64,000 nucleotides of DNA from Herbaspirillum frisingense GSF30. GTDB lineage: Bacteria > Pseudomonadota > Gammaproteobacteria > Burkholderiales > Burkholderiaceae_D. The notes below the pieces were generated by a model, which did no database searches, was not told where the DNA came from, and saw nothing but the letters and a program-made list of their open reading frames with translations. Position numbers and translations under genes: made by a program. How positions within the stretch are numbered: position 1 is the stretch's first letter; every line of letters starts with the position of its first letter. Of this stretch, positions 55,266 to 64,000 are shown one piece after another. The stretch is from NCBI RefSeq assembly GCF_000300975.2, contig NZ_AEEC02000021.1, positions 25,898 through 89,897 of the forward strand, read 5' to 3'.

Positions 55266-57336
55266 TTCCAAAGACGAGACCCAGGTCGAACTCGCAGCGG
55301 CTGCTGCCGCCACCACCGACAAGCCGGTGAAGAAGCGCACCCGCAAGCCTGCGGCCAGCGCCGCATCCGAGGCAAGCGAGGTGCCGGCGGCGCAAGCCGT
55401 GGCTGCCGATGCTGCTGCGCCGAAGAAGCGTGCTCCCCGAGCCAAGAAGGCAGTGGCCGAGGAATCGGCCCCGGTGGAGCAAACTTCCGCCCAGGTTGCA
55501 GCTGCCCCTGCACAAGAGCCTGCCGAGCCGGTCAAGAAGCCACGCGCCACCAAGCCGCGCGCCAAGAAGGCCGATCAGGCCATCGAGACCGCCGCCTCGG
55601 CCGCTTCTGCCCAGTTGAGCCTGGAGATCGAATCCGCGCCCGCGCCGGCCAAGCCCAAGCGCGCCGCCAAGCCCAAGGCGGCTGCCCAGGCTGAAGCGGC
55701 TCCGGCTGCTGCGGCACCGGCTGCTGCGGCGCCGGCGCCTGTCGAGCCGCCCAAGGTCATCGTCACCGTGGGTGAGGAAGTGGTGGCGCCGCCGGTGCTG
55801 CTGGACGCCCCGCTGGACCCGAACCGTGCCAAGCCCGCCCGTCGCGGCGTGCGCGGCCCCCGCGCCCTGCGCAACAACCGCGCCGCCCAGCGCGCTGCTG
55901 CTGGCGCTGAAGCAGGTGCACCGGCCAAGGGCGAGAGCCCCTCGGCACCGGAACAGCCACGCGGCCAGTTCGGCAAGAACAATGGCCACGGTGGTCAAAG
56001 TGGTCACAACGGCCAGCCCGGCCAGCAAGGTCAGCAAGGCAAGAAGAACTTCGACAAGAACGGCAAGAAGCCCAAGGCCCCGCAACTGGGGCTGCGCGCG
56101 ACGGAGCCGGTGGACGACATCTTCTCCTACGTCACCTCGGAAGCCTATGACCGTGACGAAGGCGCCAAGGCCGGTGGTCGCCAGGCGCACCAGATGCGCG
56201 GCAAGAACGGTCGCCGCGACCTGACCGCCGAGGATGATGCTCCCAAGCTGCACAAGGTGCTGGCCGACGCCGGCCTGGGCTCGCGCCGCGACATGGAAGA
56301 GCTGATCGTCGCCGGCCGTGTCTCGGTCAATGGCGAGCCGGCCCACATCGGCCAGCGCATCCTGCCCACCGATGCCGTGCGCATCAATGGCAAGCTGATC
56401 CAGCGCAAGGTGAGCAAGCGTCCGCCGCGCGTGCTGGTGTACCACAAGCCCTCCGGTGAAATCGTCAGCCATGCCGATCCGGAAGGACGCAGTTCCGTAT
56501 TCGACCGCCTGCCGACCATGAAGGCCGGCAAGTGGCTGGCCGTGGGGCGCCTGGACTTCAACACCGAAGGCCTGCTGCTGTTCACCACTTCCGGTGACCT
56601 GGCCAACCGCCTGATGCACCCGCGCTACAACATCGAGCGTGAATACGCCGTGCGTACCCTGGGCGAGCTGGAAGAGGGCATGCGCCAGAAGCTGTTGAGC
56701 GGCGTCGAACTCGATGACGGTCCGGCGCAGTTCTCGCGCATCGCCGACGGCGGTGGCGAAGGCGTCAACAAGTGGTATCGCGTGACCATCGGCGAAGGCC
56801 GCAACCGCGAAGTGCGCCGCATGTTCGAGGCGGTCGGCCTGACCGTGTCGCGCCTGATCCGTACCCGCTATGGCGCCATGACGCTGCCGCAGACCTTGAA
56901 GCGCGGTCGCTGGGAAGAGCTGGAAGAAAACGCCGTGCGCAACCTGATGGCGGCCTGCGGTCTGGAAAAGCAGGCTGGCGAGGCCAAGTCGGGCAATGGC
57001 GGCAAGCCGCAGGGCAACGCGCCTCGCGGTAATGCGATGCAGAACAAGGGGCCGCAGAAGGGGCGTAGCAGCGGCAACTTCGGCAACCAGGGCGGCAATT
57101 ACGGCGGCCAGGGTGGCAATGCCGGGGGCGGCAATTACGGTGGTAACAAGGGCGGCAACAAGGGTGGTCAACCCAAGAGCCGCCAGCCTGATCCGCTGCA
57201 GACCGCATTGGGCTTCCCCGACGCCGGCAACGGCCAGCGCCGCGGCAATCGCCCGCAGCGTGGTGGCGGCAACAGCGCGGCCAACTACATGCTGGGCGGC
57301 CTGCCGAGCATGAATCGCCGTCGCGGCGGTCGCTGA
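55252..57336 (+). CDS. rluB: 23S rRNA pseudouridine synthase RluB with long low-complexity extensions
   Basis: 694 residues from the ATG at 55252, overlapping scpB. Residues 1-325 are Lys/Ala/Pro-rich low complexity ([15 protein letters not shown] and similar). The S4 domain follows ([27 protein letters not shown], about 330-375), then the RsuA/RluB-type catalytic domain with [13 protein letters not shown] (catalytic Asp435). The last 110 residues are Gly/Asn-rich ([16 protein letters not shown]). It makes a pseudouridine in helix 89/90 region of 23S rRNA in E. coli. The extensions probably bind RNA. Confidence 0.93.
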   Translation: MKPTSSKDETQVELAAAAAATTDKPVKKRTRKPAASAASEASEVPAAQAVAADAAAPKKRAPRAKKAVAEESAPVEQTSAQVAAAPAQEPAEPVKKPRATKPRAKKADQAIETAASAASAQLSLEIESAPAPAKPKRAAKPKAAAQAEAAPAAAAPAAAAPAPVEPPKVIVTVGEEVVAPPVLLDAPLDPNRAKPARRGVRGPRALRNNRAAQRAAAGAEAGAPAKGESPSAPEQPRGQFGKNNGHGGQSGHNGQPGQQGQQGKKNFDKNGKKPKAPQLGLRATEPVDDIFSYVTSEAYDRDEGAKAGGRQAHQMRGKNGRRDLTAEDDAPKLHKVLADAGLGSRRDMEELIVAGRVSVNGEPAHIGQRILPTDAVRINGKLIQRKVSKRPPRVLVYHKPSGEIVSHADPEGRSSVFDRLPTMKAGKWLAVGRLDFNTEGLLLFTTSGDLANRLMHPRYNIEREYAVRTLGELEEGMRQKLLSGVELDDGPAQFSRIADGGGEGVNKWYRVTIGEGRNREVRRMFEAVGLTVSRLIRTRYGAMTLPQTLKRGRWEELEENAVRNLMAACGLEKQAGEAKSGNGGKPQGNAPRGNAMQNKGPQKGRSSGNFGNQGGNYGGQGGNAGGGNYGGNKGGNKGGQPKSRQPDPLQTALGFPDAGNGQRRGNRPQRGGGNSAANYMLGGLPSMNRRRGGR

Positions 57337-57342
57337 TGCAGT

Positions 57343-57373
57343 GAATTGTCCGGCGGCAATGCCGCGACAATTC
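57343..57373 (+). terminator. hairpin after rluB
   Basis: GAATTGTC and GACAATTC (8 base pairs) enclose GCGGC-AAT-GCCGC. It starts six bases after the rluB stop. No T tract follows, so it may act in mRNA end formation by processing or rho rather than as an intrinsic terminator. Confidence 0.45.
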
Positions 57374-57469
57374 GGCCTGTCATGCTGCGATAAGCCCCGC
57401 AGGAGTGCGCCAATGACGTTTTTTATGGACGTTTTTGGCGCCTTCTTCACATTTCTGCCAATTCGGGAT

Positions 57470-57498
57470 TTGCTGTCAATACCTGGATCGGTTATAAT
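57470..57498 (+). promoter_or_regulatory. sigma-70 promoter of the rimP-nusA-infB operon
   Basis: TTGCTG at 57470-57475, a 17-base spacer and a consensus TATAAT at 57493-57498. Transcription should start near 57505, leaving a leader of about 215 bases before rimP. Confidence 0.85.
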
Positions 57499-57504
57499 GT
57501 GTTA

Positions 57505-57719
57505 GTTAAACGCAACCTGCCGCGAATCGCATATGTGATAAATCATTGATAGATCCGCCTGCGCCCCGATGTGTTGGAAGTCCGGCGGTTCGCGTGATGT
57601 GTGATCTCGATTTGTGTAGAGATAACAAAAGATGGGCAGATGCCCATTTTTTTTTGCTGTTCAATTTTGAATGTCTGCCTGCCACTCCGGCAAAGCAGCG
57701 TTGTCATGGAGAAAAAGTC
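57505..57719 (+). promoter_or_regulatory. rimP leader with internal terminator (probable attenuator)
   Basis: The untranslated leader contains an upstream CCGCC...GGCGG pairing (about 57553-57590) and then an intrinsic terminator: ATGGGC (57632-57637), loop AGAT, GCCCAT (57642-57647) and a run of eight or more T to 57655. About 65 bases later comes the rimP start. A terminator in the leader of an essential operon whose second gene is nusA suggests attenuation or NusA feedback. Known rimP leaders in gammaproteobacteria are attenuators of this type. Confidence 0.65.
57632..57655 (+). terminator. intrinsic terminator in the rimP leader
   Basis: A 6-base-pair stem ATGGGC/GCCCAT with a 4-base loop is followed directly by a T tract. 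It lies between the promoter and the operon, so it must be read through in part or under control. Confidence 0.75.
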
Positions 57720-58214
57720 TTGCAATTGCTGGAACTGATCGAATCCACCCTTTCGGGCCTGGGCTACGAACTGGTCGAGTTCGAGAAGGCGCCGCGCGGT
57801 CTGGTGCGCGTCTTTATCGATTTCCCGTTCGATCCTGATGCGGAGGAAGCGCGTTCGATCACCGTCGAGGATTGCGAGAAGGCGACGCATCAGCTGTTGC
57901 ACGTCTTCACCGTGGAAGACGTGATCTATGAGCGTCTGGAGGTTTCCTCGCCCGGCCTGGATCGCCCCCTGAAGAAATTTACCGACTTCGTGCGTTTCGT
58001 GGATTGCGAAGCCGTGGTCAAGTTGCGCGTGCCGCTGCCTGGTACGTCCAACCGCAAGACCTACGAAGGCGTGCTGCGGGCGCCCGAAGGCGAGGAACTG
58101 GTACTGGAATTTGAAGCAAACGATGGGTCGGCTGCCGTGTTGAATTTCACGCTGGCCGATGTGGATAAGGCACACCTGGTGCCGCAGGTCGATTTTAGGA
58201 GTCGCAAAGGATGA
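57720..58214 (+). CDS. rimP: ribosome maturation factor RimP
   Basis: 164 residues from a TTG at 57720, chosen because GGAG sits eight bases upstream and the protein then begins [21 protein letters not shown], as family members do; the open frame to 57546 crosses the leader terminator. The N-terminal alpha/beta domain and C-terminal SH3-like domain are present ([30 protein letters not shown]). RimP acts in 30S subunit assembly. The stop overlaps the nusA start by four bases. Confidence 0.9.
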   Translation: MQLLELIESTLSGLGYELVEFEKAPRGLVRVFIDFPFDPDAEEARSITVEDCEKATHQLLHVFTVEDVIYERLEVSSPGLDRPLKKFTDFVRFVDCEAVVKLRVPLPGTSNRKTYEGVLRAPEGEELVLEFEANDGSAAVLNFTLADVDKAHLVPQVDFRSRKG

Positions 58215-59770
58215 GTCGCGAAATTTTGTTGTTGGTCGATGCGCTGGCGCGCGAAAAGAACGTCGATAAGGAAGTCGTCTTCGGCGCATTGGAGCATGCC
58301 CTGGCGCAGGCTACCAAGAAGCGCTATGAAGGCGAGGTCGACATTCGCGTCTCCATCGACCGCGAAAGCGGCGAGTTCGAATCCTTCCGCCGCTGGCACG
58401 TGGTGCCCGACGAAGCCGGCCTGCAACTGCCTGACCAGGAAGTGCTGCTGTTCGAAGCCAAGGAACAGTTCCCCGACATCGAAGTGGACGAATACATCGA
58501 AGACCCGATCGAATCCGTGGAATTCGGCCGTCGCTTCGCACAGGACACCAAGCAGGTGGTCCTGCAGCGCATCCGTGATGCCGAACGCGAGCAGATCCTG
58601 GCCGACTTCCTGGCCCGTGGCGATGCCCTGGTGACCGGCACCATCAAGCGCATGGAGCGCGGTGACGCCATCATCGAATCCGGCAAGATCGAAGCCCGCC
58701 TGCCGCGCGACCAGATGATCCCCAAGGAAAACCTGCGTATCGGCGACCGTGTCCGTGCCTATATCCTGCGCGTGGATCGCGGCGCCCGTGGCCCGCAGGT
58801 GATCCTGTCGCGCACCGCGCCGGAATTCATCATGAAGCTGTTCGAGCTGGAAGTGCCGGAAATCGAACAAGGCTCGCTGGAAATCAAGTCTGCCGCACGT
58901 GATCCGGGCGTACGCGCCAAGATCGCCGTCTATACCGCCGACAAGCGCATCGACCCCATCGGTACCTGCGTGGGCATGCGCGGTTCGCGCGTGCAGGCCG
59001 TCACCGGTGAACTGGGTGGCGAGCGCGTGGACATCGTGCTGTGGTCGGAAGACCCGGCGCAGTTCGTCATCGGCGCCCTGGCCCCGGCCAACGTCACCTC
59101 CATCGTGGTCGATGAAGAGAAGCACGCCATGGACGTGGTGGTGGACGAAGAGAACCTGGCCATCGCCATTGGTCGCGGCGGTCAGAACGTGCGTCTGGCA
59201 GCCGAACTGACCCGCTGGCAGATCAACATCATGACGGCCGAGGAATCGGCCGACAAGTCGGCGGCCGAGACCGCGCTGATCCGTACGCTGTTCATGGAAA
59301 AGCTCGATGTTGACCAGGAAGTGGCCGACATCCTGGTCGAGGAAGGTTTCTCGACCCTGGAAGAAATCGCCTACGTGCCGATCACCGAGATGCTCGAGAT
59401 CGAATCGTTCGACGAAGAGACCGTCAATGAGCTGCGCAACCGCGCCCGCGACGCCCTGGTGACCGAAGCGATCGCCTCCGAAGAAGGCCTGGAAGGCATG
59501 GAAGAGGAGCTGATCAACTTCGAAGGCCTGGACCGTGTGCTGGCCGGCAAGCTGGGTCTGGCTGGCGTGAAGACGCTGCCGGCCTTCGCCGGCCTGGCTT
59601 ATGACGAATTCGGCGCGATCCTGGCCCTGCCTTCCGAGCGCGCGCGCCAACTGATTGAAAATGCATTTGAAGATGTGACCGACGATGAAATGAAGCTCAT
59701 CGATTCCAAATACGATGAGCGCGCCAAGGCCCTGCAGGCCAAGGCATGGAGCGCAGTCGAAGGCCGCTGA
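58211..59770 (+). CDS. nusA: transcription termination/antitermination protein NusA
   Basis: 519 residues: N-terminal RNA-polymerase-binding domain ([21 protein letters not shown]), S1 domain (about 135-200), KH1 and KH2 ([29 protein letters not shown]), and two C-terminal helix-hairpin-helix acidic repeats. It controls pausing, termination and rRNA antitermination. It overlaps rimP (ATGA) and precedes infB by 52 bases, the standard operon order. Confidence 0.97.
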   Translation: MSREILLLVDALAREKNVDKEVVFGALEHALAQATKKRYEGEVDIRVSIDRESGEFESFRRWHVVPDEAGLQLPDQEVLLFEAKEQFPDIEVDEYIEDPIESVEFGRRFAQDTKQVVLQRIRDAEREQILADFLARGDALVTGTIKRMERGDAIIESGKIEARLPRDQMIPKENLRIGDRVRAYILRVDRGARGPQVILSRTAPEFIMKLFELEVPEIEQGSLEIKSAARDPGVRAKIAVYTADKRIDPIGTCVGMRGSRVQAVTGELGGERVDIVLWSEDPAQFVIGALAPANVTSIVVDEEKHAMDVVVDEENLAIAIGRGGQNVRLAAELTRWQINIMTAEESADKSAAETALIRTLFMEKLDVDQEVADILVEEGFSTLEEIAYVPITEMLEIESFDEETVNELRNRARDALVTEAIASEEGLEGMEEELINFEGLDRVLAGKLGLAGVKTLPAFAGLAYDEFGAILALPSERARQLIENAFEDVTDDEMKLIDSKYDERAKALQAKAWSAVEGR

Positions 59771-59822
59771 GAAGCGGTGCGTCTCCACATCATCTGCCGA
59801 GCCACATAGAAAAGAGGACTGA

Positions 59823-62696
59823 ATGGCGAGTAACAACGTTGCCCAATTTGCCACCGAGCTGAAAATGCCCGCTGACCTGCTGCTGACCCAGCTGCGTTCG
59901 GCCGGCGTCGAGAAGAGCTCTGCATCCGATTCCCTGTCGAAGGAAGACAAGGACCGCCTGCTTGAACACCTGCGCCGAGCGCGCGGGGCCGCGCCGGAAG
60001 GCGAGAAGAAAAAGATCACGCTGACCCGCAAGGAAACCACCGAGATCAAGCAGGCCGATGCAACCGGCAAATCGCGCACGATCCAGGTGGAAGTGCGCAA
60101 GAAGCGTACTTTCATCAAGCGTGACGAGCCCAGCGTGGACGAGACCGCAGCGCGTGCTGCGGCGCCTCAGCGCGATCCGGCTGTCGAAGCGCAGGAACGT
60201 GAGCAGGAAGAGGCTCGCCGTCAGGCCGAACTGAAGGCACAACAGGAGCGTCTGGACCAGCTGGAGGCCGAACGCGCCGCCCAGGCCAAGGCTGCCGAGC
60301 TGGAGCAGCAACGCATCCGCGAAGAAGCCGAGGCCGAAGCCAAGCGCCAGGCCGCGGAAGCGGCTGCTGCTGCCGCCGAAGCCGAGAAGGCCAAGGCCGC
60401 TGCCCCCGCCGCGACGGCTGCTGCCGCTGCTGCACCGACTCCGGCGGTCGACCAGGCTGCCGAAGAAAAGAAGCGCGCTGCTGCCGAAGAAGCCAAGAAG
60501 AAGGCTGAAGCCGCCGCCAAGGAAGCCGCTGACCGTGCTGCCGCCGCTGACCGCGCCCGCAAGGCCGTGGAAGACGAAGTGGCACAGATCAAGGCCATGA
60601 TGAATGCGCCGCGTCGCGTCATCAAGGCGCCCGAACCTGCTGCAGCCCCGGCCAAGACCTCCGAAGGCACGCTGCATAAGCCGGCGACCGCTGCCAAGCC
60701 GGGCGAGAAGAAGGATGACAAGAAGCCGGTCGTGGCTGCAGACAAGAAGTCGATCAAGTCGGCCAATGTCTCGTCGACCTGGCAGGACGATGCCAAGAAG
60801 CGTGGCACCGGCGGTATGAAGTCGCGCGGCGCTACCGGTGGCGGTGGTCGCGATGGTTGGCGTGCCGGCCCCAAGGGCCGTCGTCATTCGCACGGCGATG
60901 ACCAGCGTGAGAGCAATTTCCAGGTGCCGACCGAAGCCGTGGTGCACGATGTCTACGTGCCGGAAACCATCACCGTGGCCGAAGTGGCCCACAAGATGGC
61001 GGTCAAGGCATCCGAGGTCATCAAGCACCTGATGAAGCTGGGCCAGATGGTCACCATCAACCAGGTGCTGGATCAGGAAACCGCGATGATCGTGGTGGAA
61101 GAAATGGGCCACCGTGCCCACGCCGCCAAGGCGGAAGATCCGGAAGCGCTGCTGGTCGAAGGCGAAGAGCACGCCGATGCCGAAGCGCTGCCGCGTGCAC
61201 CGGTGGTTACCGTCATGGGTCACGTCGACCACGGCAAGACCTCGCTGCTGGATTACATCCGTCGCACCAAGGTGGCCTCGGGTGAAGCCGGCGGCATCAC
61301 CCAGCACATCGGTGCCTACCACGTGGAAACCCCGCGCGGCATGATCACCTTCCTGGATACCCCGGGCCACGAGGCGTTCACCGCCATGCGTGCCCGTGGT
61401 GCCAAGGCGACCGACATCGTGATCCTGGTGGTGGCAGCCGACGACGGCGTCATGCCCCAGACCAAGGAAGCGATCGCCCACGCCAAGGCCGGCGGCGTGC
61501 CGCTGGTGGTGGCGATCAACAAGATCGACAAGCCGGGTGCCAACCCCGACCGCGTCAAGCAGGAACTGATCGCTGAAGAAGTCGTGCCGGAAGAATACGG
61601 TGGCGATGCCCCGTTCATCGCGGTATCGGCCAAGACCGGCGAAGGCATCGACTCGCTGCTGGAAAACGTGCTGCTGCAGGCCGAAGTGCTGGAACTGACC
61701 GCACCGGTGGACGTGCCGGCCCGTGGCCTGGTGATCGAAGCCAAGCTGGACAAGGGTCGTGGCCCGGTGGCAACGATCCTGGTGCAATCCGGTACCTTGA
61801 AGCGCGGCGACGTCGTGCTGGCTGGTTCGGCCTATGGCCGCGTGCGCGCCATGCTGGACGAGAACGGCAAGAACATCGCCGAGGCAGGCCCGTCCCTGCC
61901 GGTGGAAATCCAGGGCCTGACCGAAGTGCCCTCCGCCGGTGAAGAAGTAGTGGTCATGACCGACGAGCGCAAGGCGCGTGAAATCGGCCTGTTCCGCCAG
62001 GGCAAGTTCCGCGACGTGAAGCTGGCCAAGCAGCAGGCCGCCAAGCTGGAAAACATGTTCGACCAGATGACCGAAGGCGAGGTCAAGAACCTGCCGATGA
62101 TCATCAAGACCGACGTGCAAGGTTCGCAGGAAGCACTGGTGCAGTCGCTGCAGAAGCTGTCCACCAGCGAAGTGCGCGTCCAGGTGGTGCATGCCGCCGT
62201 GGGTGGCATCAGCGAAAACGACGTCAACCTGGCGGTCGCCTCCAAGGCGGTCATCATCGGCTTCAACACCCGTGCCGACGCATCTGCTCGCAAGCTGGCA
62301 GAAGCCTCGGGCGTGGACATCCGTTACTACAACATCATTTACGATGCGGTGGACGAGGTGAAGGCCGCGATGTCCGGCATGCTGTCGCCGGAGAAGCGCG
62401 AACAGGCACTGGGTCTGGTGGAAATCCGCCAGGTGTTCGTGGTCAGCAAGGTGGGTTCGATCGCCGGCTGCTACGTGCTGGAAGGCCTGGTCAAGCGTGG
62501 CTCGCAAGTGCGTCTGCTGCGCAACAACGTGGTGGTGTGGACCGGCGAACTGGATTCGCTCAAGCGCTTCAAGGACGACGTCAAGGAAGTCAAGTCGGGC
62601 TTCGAGTGCGGTCTCTCGCTCAAGGGCTACAACGACATCGAAGTGGGCGATCAGCTCGAAATCTTCGAAGTCCAGGAAGTCGCCCGTACCCTGTAA
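59823..62696 (+). CDS. infB: translation initiation factor IF-2
   Basis: 957 residues. Two N-terminal IF2_N modules ([15 protein letters not shown] and about 390-440) flank a long charged Ala/Lys/Glu helix region (about 95-265). The GTPase domain has [24 protein letters not shown] and NKIDKPG; C-terminal domains II-IV follow and end in the fMet-tRNA-binding module. No unusual gap or change. One internal start for a shorter isoform is possible but not assessed. Confidence 0.97.
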   Translation: MASNNVAQFATELKMPADLLLTQLRSAGVEKSSASDSLSKEDKDRLLEHLRRARGAAPEGEKKKITLTRKETTEIKQADATGKSRTIQVEVRKKRTFIKRDEPSVDETAARAAAPQRDPAVEAQEREQEEARRQAELKAQQERLDQLEAERAAQAKAAELEQQRIREEAEAEAKRQAAEAAAAAAEAEKAKAAAPAATAAAAAAPTPAVDQAAEEKKRAAAEEAKKKAEAAAKEAADRAAAADRARKAVEDEVAQIKAMMNAPRRVIKAPEPAAAPAKTSEGTLHKPATAAKPGEKKDDKKPVVAADKKSIKSANVSSTWQDDAKKRGTGGMKSRGATGGGGRDGWRAGPKGRRHSHGDDQRESNFQVPTEAVVHDVYVPETITVAEVAHKMAVKASEVIKHLMKLGQMVTINQVLDQETAMIVVEEMGHRAHAAKAEDPEALLVEGEEHADAEALPRAPVVTVMGHVDHGKTSLLDYIRRTKVASGEAGGITQHIGAYHVETPRGMITFLDTPGHEAFTAMRARGAKATDIVILVVAADDGVMPQTKEAIAHAKAGGVPLVVAINKIDKPGANPDRVKQELIAEEVVPEEYGGDAPFIAVSAKTGEGIDSLLENVLLQAEVLELTAPVDVPARGLVIEAKLDKGRGPVATILVQSGTLKRGDVVLAGSAYGRVRAMLDENGKNIAEAGPSLPVEIQGLTEVPSAGEEVVVMTDERKAREIGLFRQGKFRDVKLAKQQAAKLENMFDQMTEGEVKNLPMIIKTDVQGSQEALVQSLQKLSTSEVRVQVVHAAVGGISENDVNLAVASKAVIIGFNTRADASARKLAEASGVDIRYYNIIYDAVDEVKAAMSGMLSPEKREQALGLVEIRQVFVVSKVGSIAGCYVLEGLVKRGSQVRLLRNNVVVWTGELDSLKRFKDDVKEVKSGFECGLSLKGYNDIEVGDQLEIFEVQEVARTL

Positions 62697-62805
62697 TGCA
62701 ATACGCCGGCGCATCGTTCGCGATGTGCCGGCATCACTGGCAAGATCCGTCGCAGCAACGCGGGAATCCTCCCGCCAAGCCATCGACGGATTGTTTTTTT
62801 AAAGC

Positions 62806-63198
62806 ATGGCAAAACATAGCAAATCCATTCCCGGGCGCGGCTTGCGCGTAGCCGACCAGATCCAGCGCGATCTGTCGGAGTTGATCGCCTTCGAGCTGAA
62901 GGACCCGCGGGTGGGCATGATCACCATTACCGAAGTGCAGGTCACGCCGGATTACGCGCACGCCAAGGTTTTCTTCACCACGCTGGTGGACAACCCGGAT
63001 GCGATCAAGAACACCCTGGCCGGACTGCGCAAGGCGGGCGGTTACCTGCGTACCCAGCTGGGTCGGCGGCTGACCATCCACACCTTGCCGGAACTGCATT
63101 TCGTGCACGACAACTCGACCGCGCGCGGCATTGAAATGTCGCGCCTGATCGACGAGGCCAACGCTACCCGCGCCAAGGATTCGGACGACGAGGCCTGA
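62806..63198 (+). CDS. rbfA: ribosome-binding factor A
   Basis: 130 residues. KH-fold protein: [36 protein letters not shown] at the start, then AKVFFTTL and [24 protein letters not shown]. It assists late 30S maturation and cold adaptation. It lies 109 bases after infB and 98 before truB. Confidence 0.96.
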   Translation: MAKHSKSIPGRGLRVADQIQRDLSELIAFELKDPRVGMITITEVQVTPDYAHAKVFFTTLVDNPDAIKNTLAGLRKAGGYLRTQLGRRLTIHTLPELHFVHDNSTARGIEMSRLIDEANATRAKDSDDEA

Positions 63199-63296
63199 GC
63201 CAGGCGTCGGCTGCGTCGTAGCATTGCAGTTTTCTCCTTCATCTTCGCACCGGTCTGCGATCCCTTCATCAGGGCGCGAGGCCGGTCTTGCATTTC

Positions 63297-64000
63297 ATGG
63301 CTGACAATATGACGGCGGACCCCGCGTCCGCTTCCCCCGATAGTGCGCCGGAGCAGGGCAAGCGCAGCAAGCGCGGCCAGCCGCAACGGCCGCCGCGTCC
63401 TCCGCGCGTGCCGGTGCATGGTGTGTTGCTGCTGGACAAGCCGGTAGGCCTGTCCTCCAACGACGCCCTGATCCGCGCCAAGCGCATGCTCAACGCGCCC
63501 AAGGCCGGCCATACCGGCACCCTGGATCCGTTCGCCACCGGCTTGTTGCCGCTGTGCTTCGGCGAAGCGACCAAGTTCTCGCAAGACCTGCTGGAAGCCG
63601 ACAAGACCTACGAGGCGCTCGTGCACCTGGGTGTGCGCACCGATACCGGCGACACCGAGGGCCAGGTCCTCGGTGAGCGGCCGGTGGCTGTCAGCGTGGC
63701 GCAGATCGAAGCCGCGCTGACGCAGTTCCGTGGCCCGATCAGCCAGGTTCCTCCCATGCACTCGGCCTTGAAGCGCGATGGCAAGCCCTTGTATGAATAC
63801 GCCCGCGCCGGCATCACGCTGGAACGTGAGGCGCGCGACGTGAGCATCCATGCGCTGGAGTTGCTGGATTACCAGGCGCCGATGTTGCGTATCCGCGTCA
63901 CCTGCAGCAAAGGGACCTATATCCGCGTGTTGGGTGAAGATATCGGCGAGGTCCTGGGCTGCGGCGCCCACCTGAACGCCCTGCGCCGCATCGGTGTCGG
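63297..64000 (+). CDS. truB: tRNA pseudouridine(55) synthase TruB, truncated by the right edge
   Basis: The first 234 residues are in the window; the 3' end is outside. The ATG at 63297 gives a basic Pro/Arg/Lys-rich lead of about 38 residues ([16 protein letters not shown]) before [17 protein letters not shown]; a second ATG four codons on is also possible. The catalytic Asp is in [24 protein letters not shown], and the YEYARAG and [15 protein letters not shown] motifs are present. TruB makes pseudouridine 55 in tRNA T-loops. Confidence 0.94.
   Translation, partial: MADNMTADPASASPDSAPEQGKRSKRGQPQRPPRPPRVPVHGVLLLDKPVGLSSNDALIRAKRMLNAPKAGHTGTLDPFATGLLPLCFGEATKFSQDLLEADKTYEALVHLGVRTDTGDTEGQVLGERPVAVSVAQIEAALTQFRGPISQVPPMHSALKRDGKPLYEYARAGITLEREARDVSIHALELLDYQAPMLRIRVTCSKGTYIRVLGEDIGEVLGCGAHLNALRRIGV

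Noticed and set aside
54859..57450. 863-codon minus-strand open frame
   Set aside because: Antisense of scpB-rluB; its length comes from the low-complexity arms of RluB.
57546..57719. 58-codon upstream extension of rimP
   Set aside because: It crosses a clear terminator and promoter leader and lacks family similarity; the TTG at 57720 has the proper ribosome site.
59790..62783. 997-codon minus-strand open frame
   Set aside because: Antisense of infB; His/Leu/Gly-rich shadow.

Overview
The window looks like a chromosomal segment of a high-G+C betaproteobacterium of the Oxalobacteraceae, most like Herbaspirillum. This rests on gene content and order: a complete narK1-narK2-narGHJI-ppiC-moaA-narXL cluster, a rimP-nusA-infB-rbfA-truB operon, scpB-rluB, and glnS and alaS of betaproteobacterial type. 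The assignment is by recognition, not by a database search. Almost everything from about 5.3 kb rightwards is ordinary, densely packed, G+C-rich core or accessory chromosome.

The exception is the left edge (1-5203). It is visibly richer in A+T, uses TTA, ATA and AGA codons freely, and holds a tight plus-strand operon of at least four genes: the end of a HAD-type phosphatase, an 850-residue protein with a GGDEF nucleotide-cyclase domain, a small SAM methyltransferase, and a large D12/COG3392-like adenine DNA methyltransferase. The C-terminus of the GGDEF protein can be aligned by eye with the catalytic half of thymidylate synthase, with the catalytic Cys, Asn and Tyr replaced. A soluble nucleotide cyclase fused to a dead thymidylate-synthase fold and co-expressed with DNA methylation is the best candidate here for an undescribed system, possibly phage defence. 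The operon sits where ribBA-ribH would be expected after ribD-ribE.

Region by region: 5.3-7.1 kb, ribD-ribE; 7.2-10.2 kb, five type IV minor-pilin genes (pilV, pilW, pilX, pilE-like, fimT-like) without pilY1; 10.3-11.1 kb, a DUF924 protein and an S4 RNA-binding protein; 11.2-25.3 kb, the nitrate-respiration cluster, all on the minus strand; 25.5-27.1 kb, a small unknown, a MAPEG protein and a YpfJ-type zinc peptidase; 27.5-30.5 kb, fadE and a nucleoside 2-deoxyribosyltransferase; 30.5-32.3 kb, an AhpD-like protein, then a YqjI-like His-rich PadR regulator with two operator palindromes and a DUF3861 gene; 32.3-36 kb, sbcB, two paralogous lipoproteins and an ABM-domain protein; 36.2-39.2 kb, a uracil/xanthine permease, a small lipoprotein and a CorA/ZntB transporter; 39.3-45.7 kb, glnS, a LytS/LytTR two-component pair, a glycerophosphodiester phosphodiesterase and small secreted proteins; 46-51.4 kb, alaS, a Nudix hydrolase, a TusA-like protein and an FMN glutamate-synthase-like protein; 51.7-53.8 kb, a PAS-PAS-GGDEF-EAL protein; 54.2-57.3 kb, scpB-rluB; 57.5-64 kb, rimP-nusA-infB-rbfA-truB behind a strong promoter and an attenuator-like leader, with truB running off the right edge.

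The nitrate block is one coherent unit: NarX senses nitrate or nitrite and phosphorylates NarL, NarK1 and NarK2 move nitrate and nitrite, NarGHI reduces nitrate at the membrane, NarJ and probably the parvulin assist assembly, and MoaA feeds molybdenum-cofactor synthesis.
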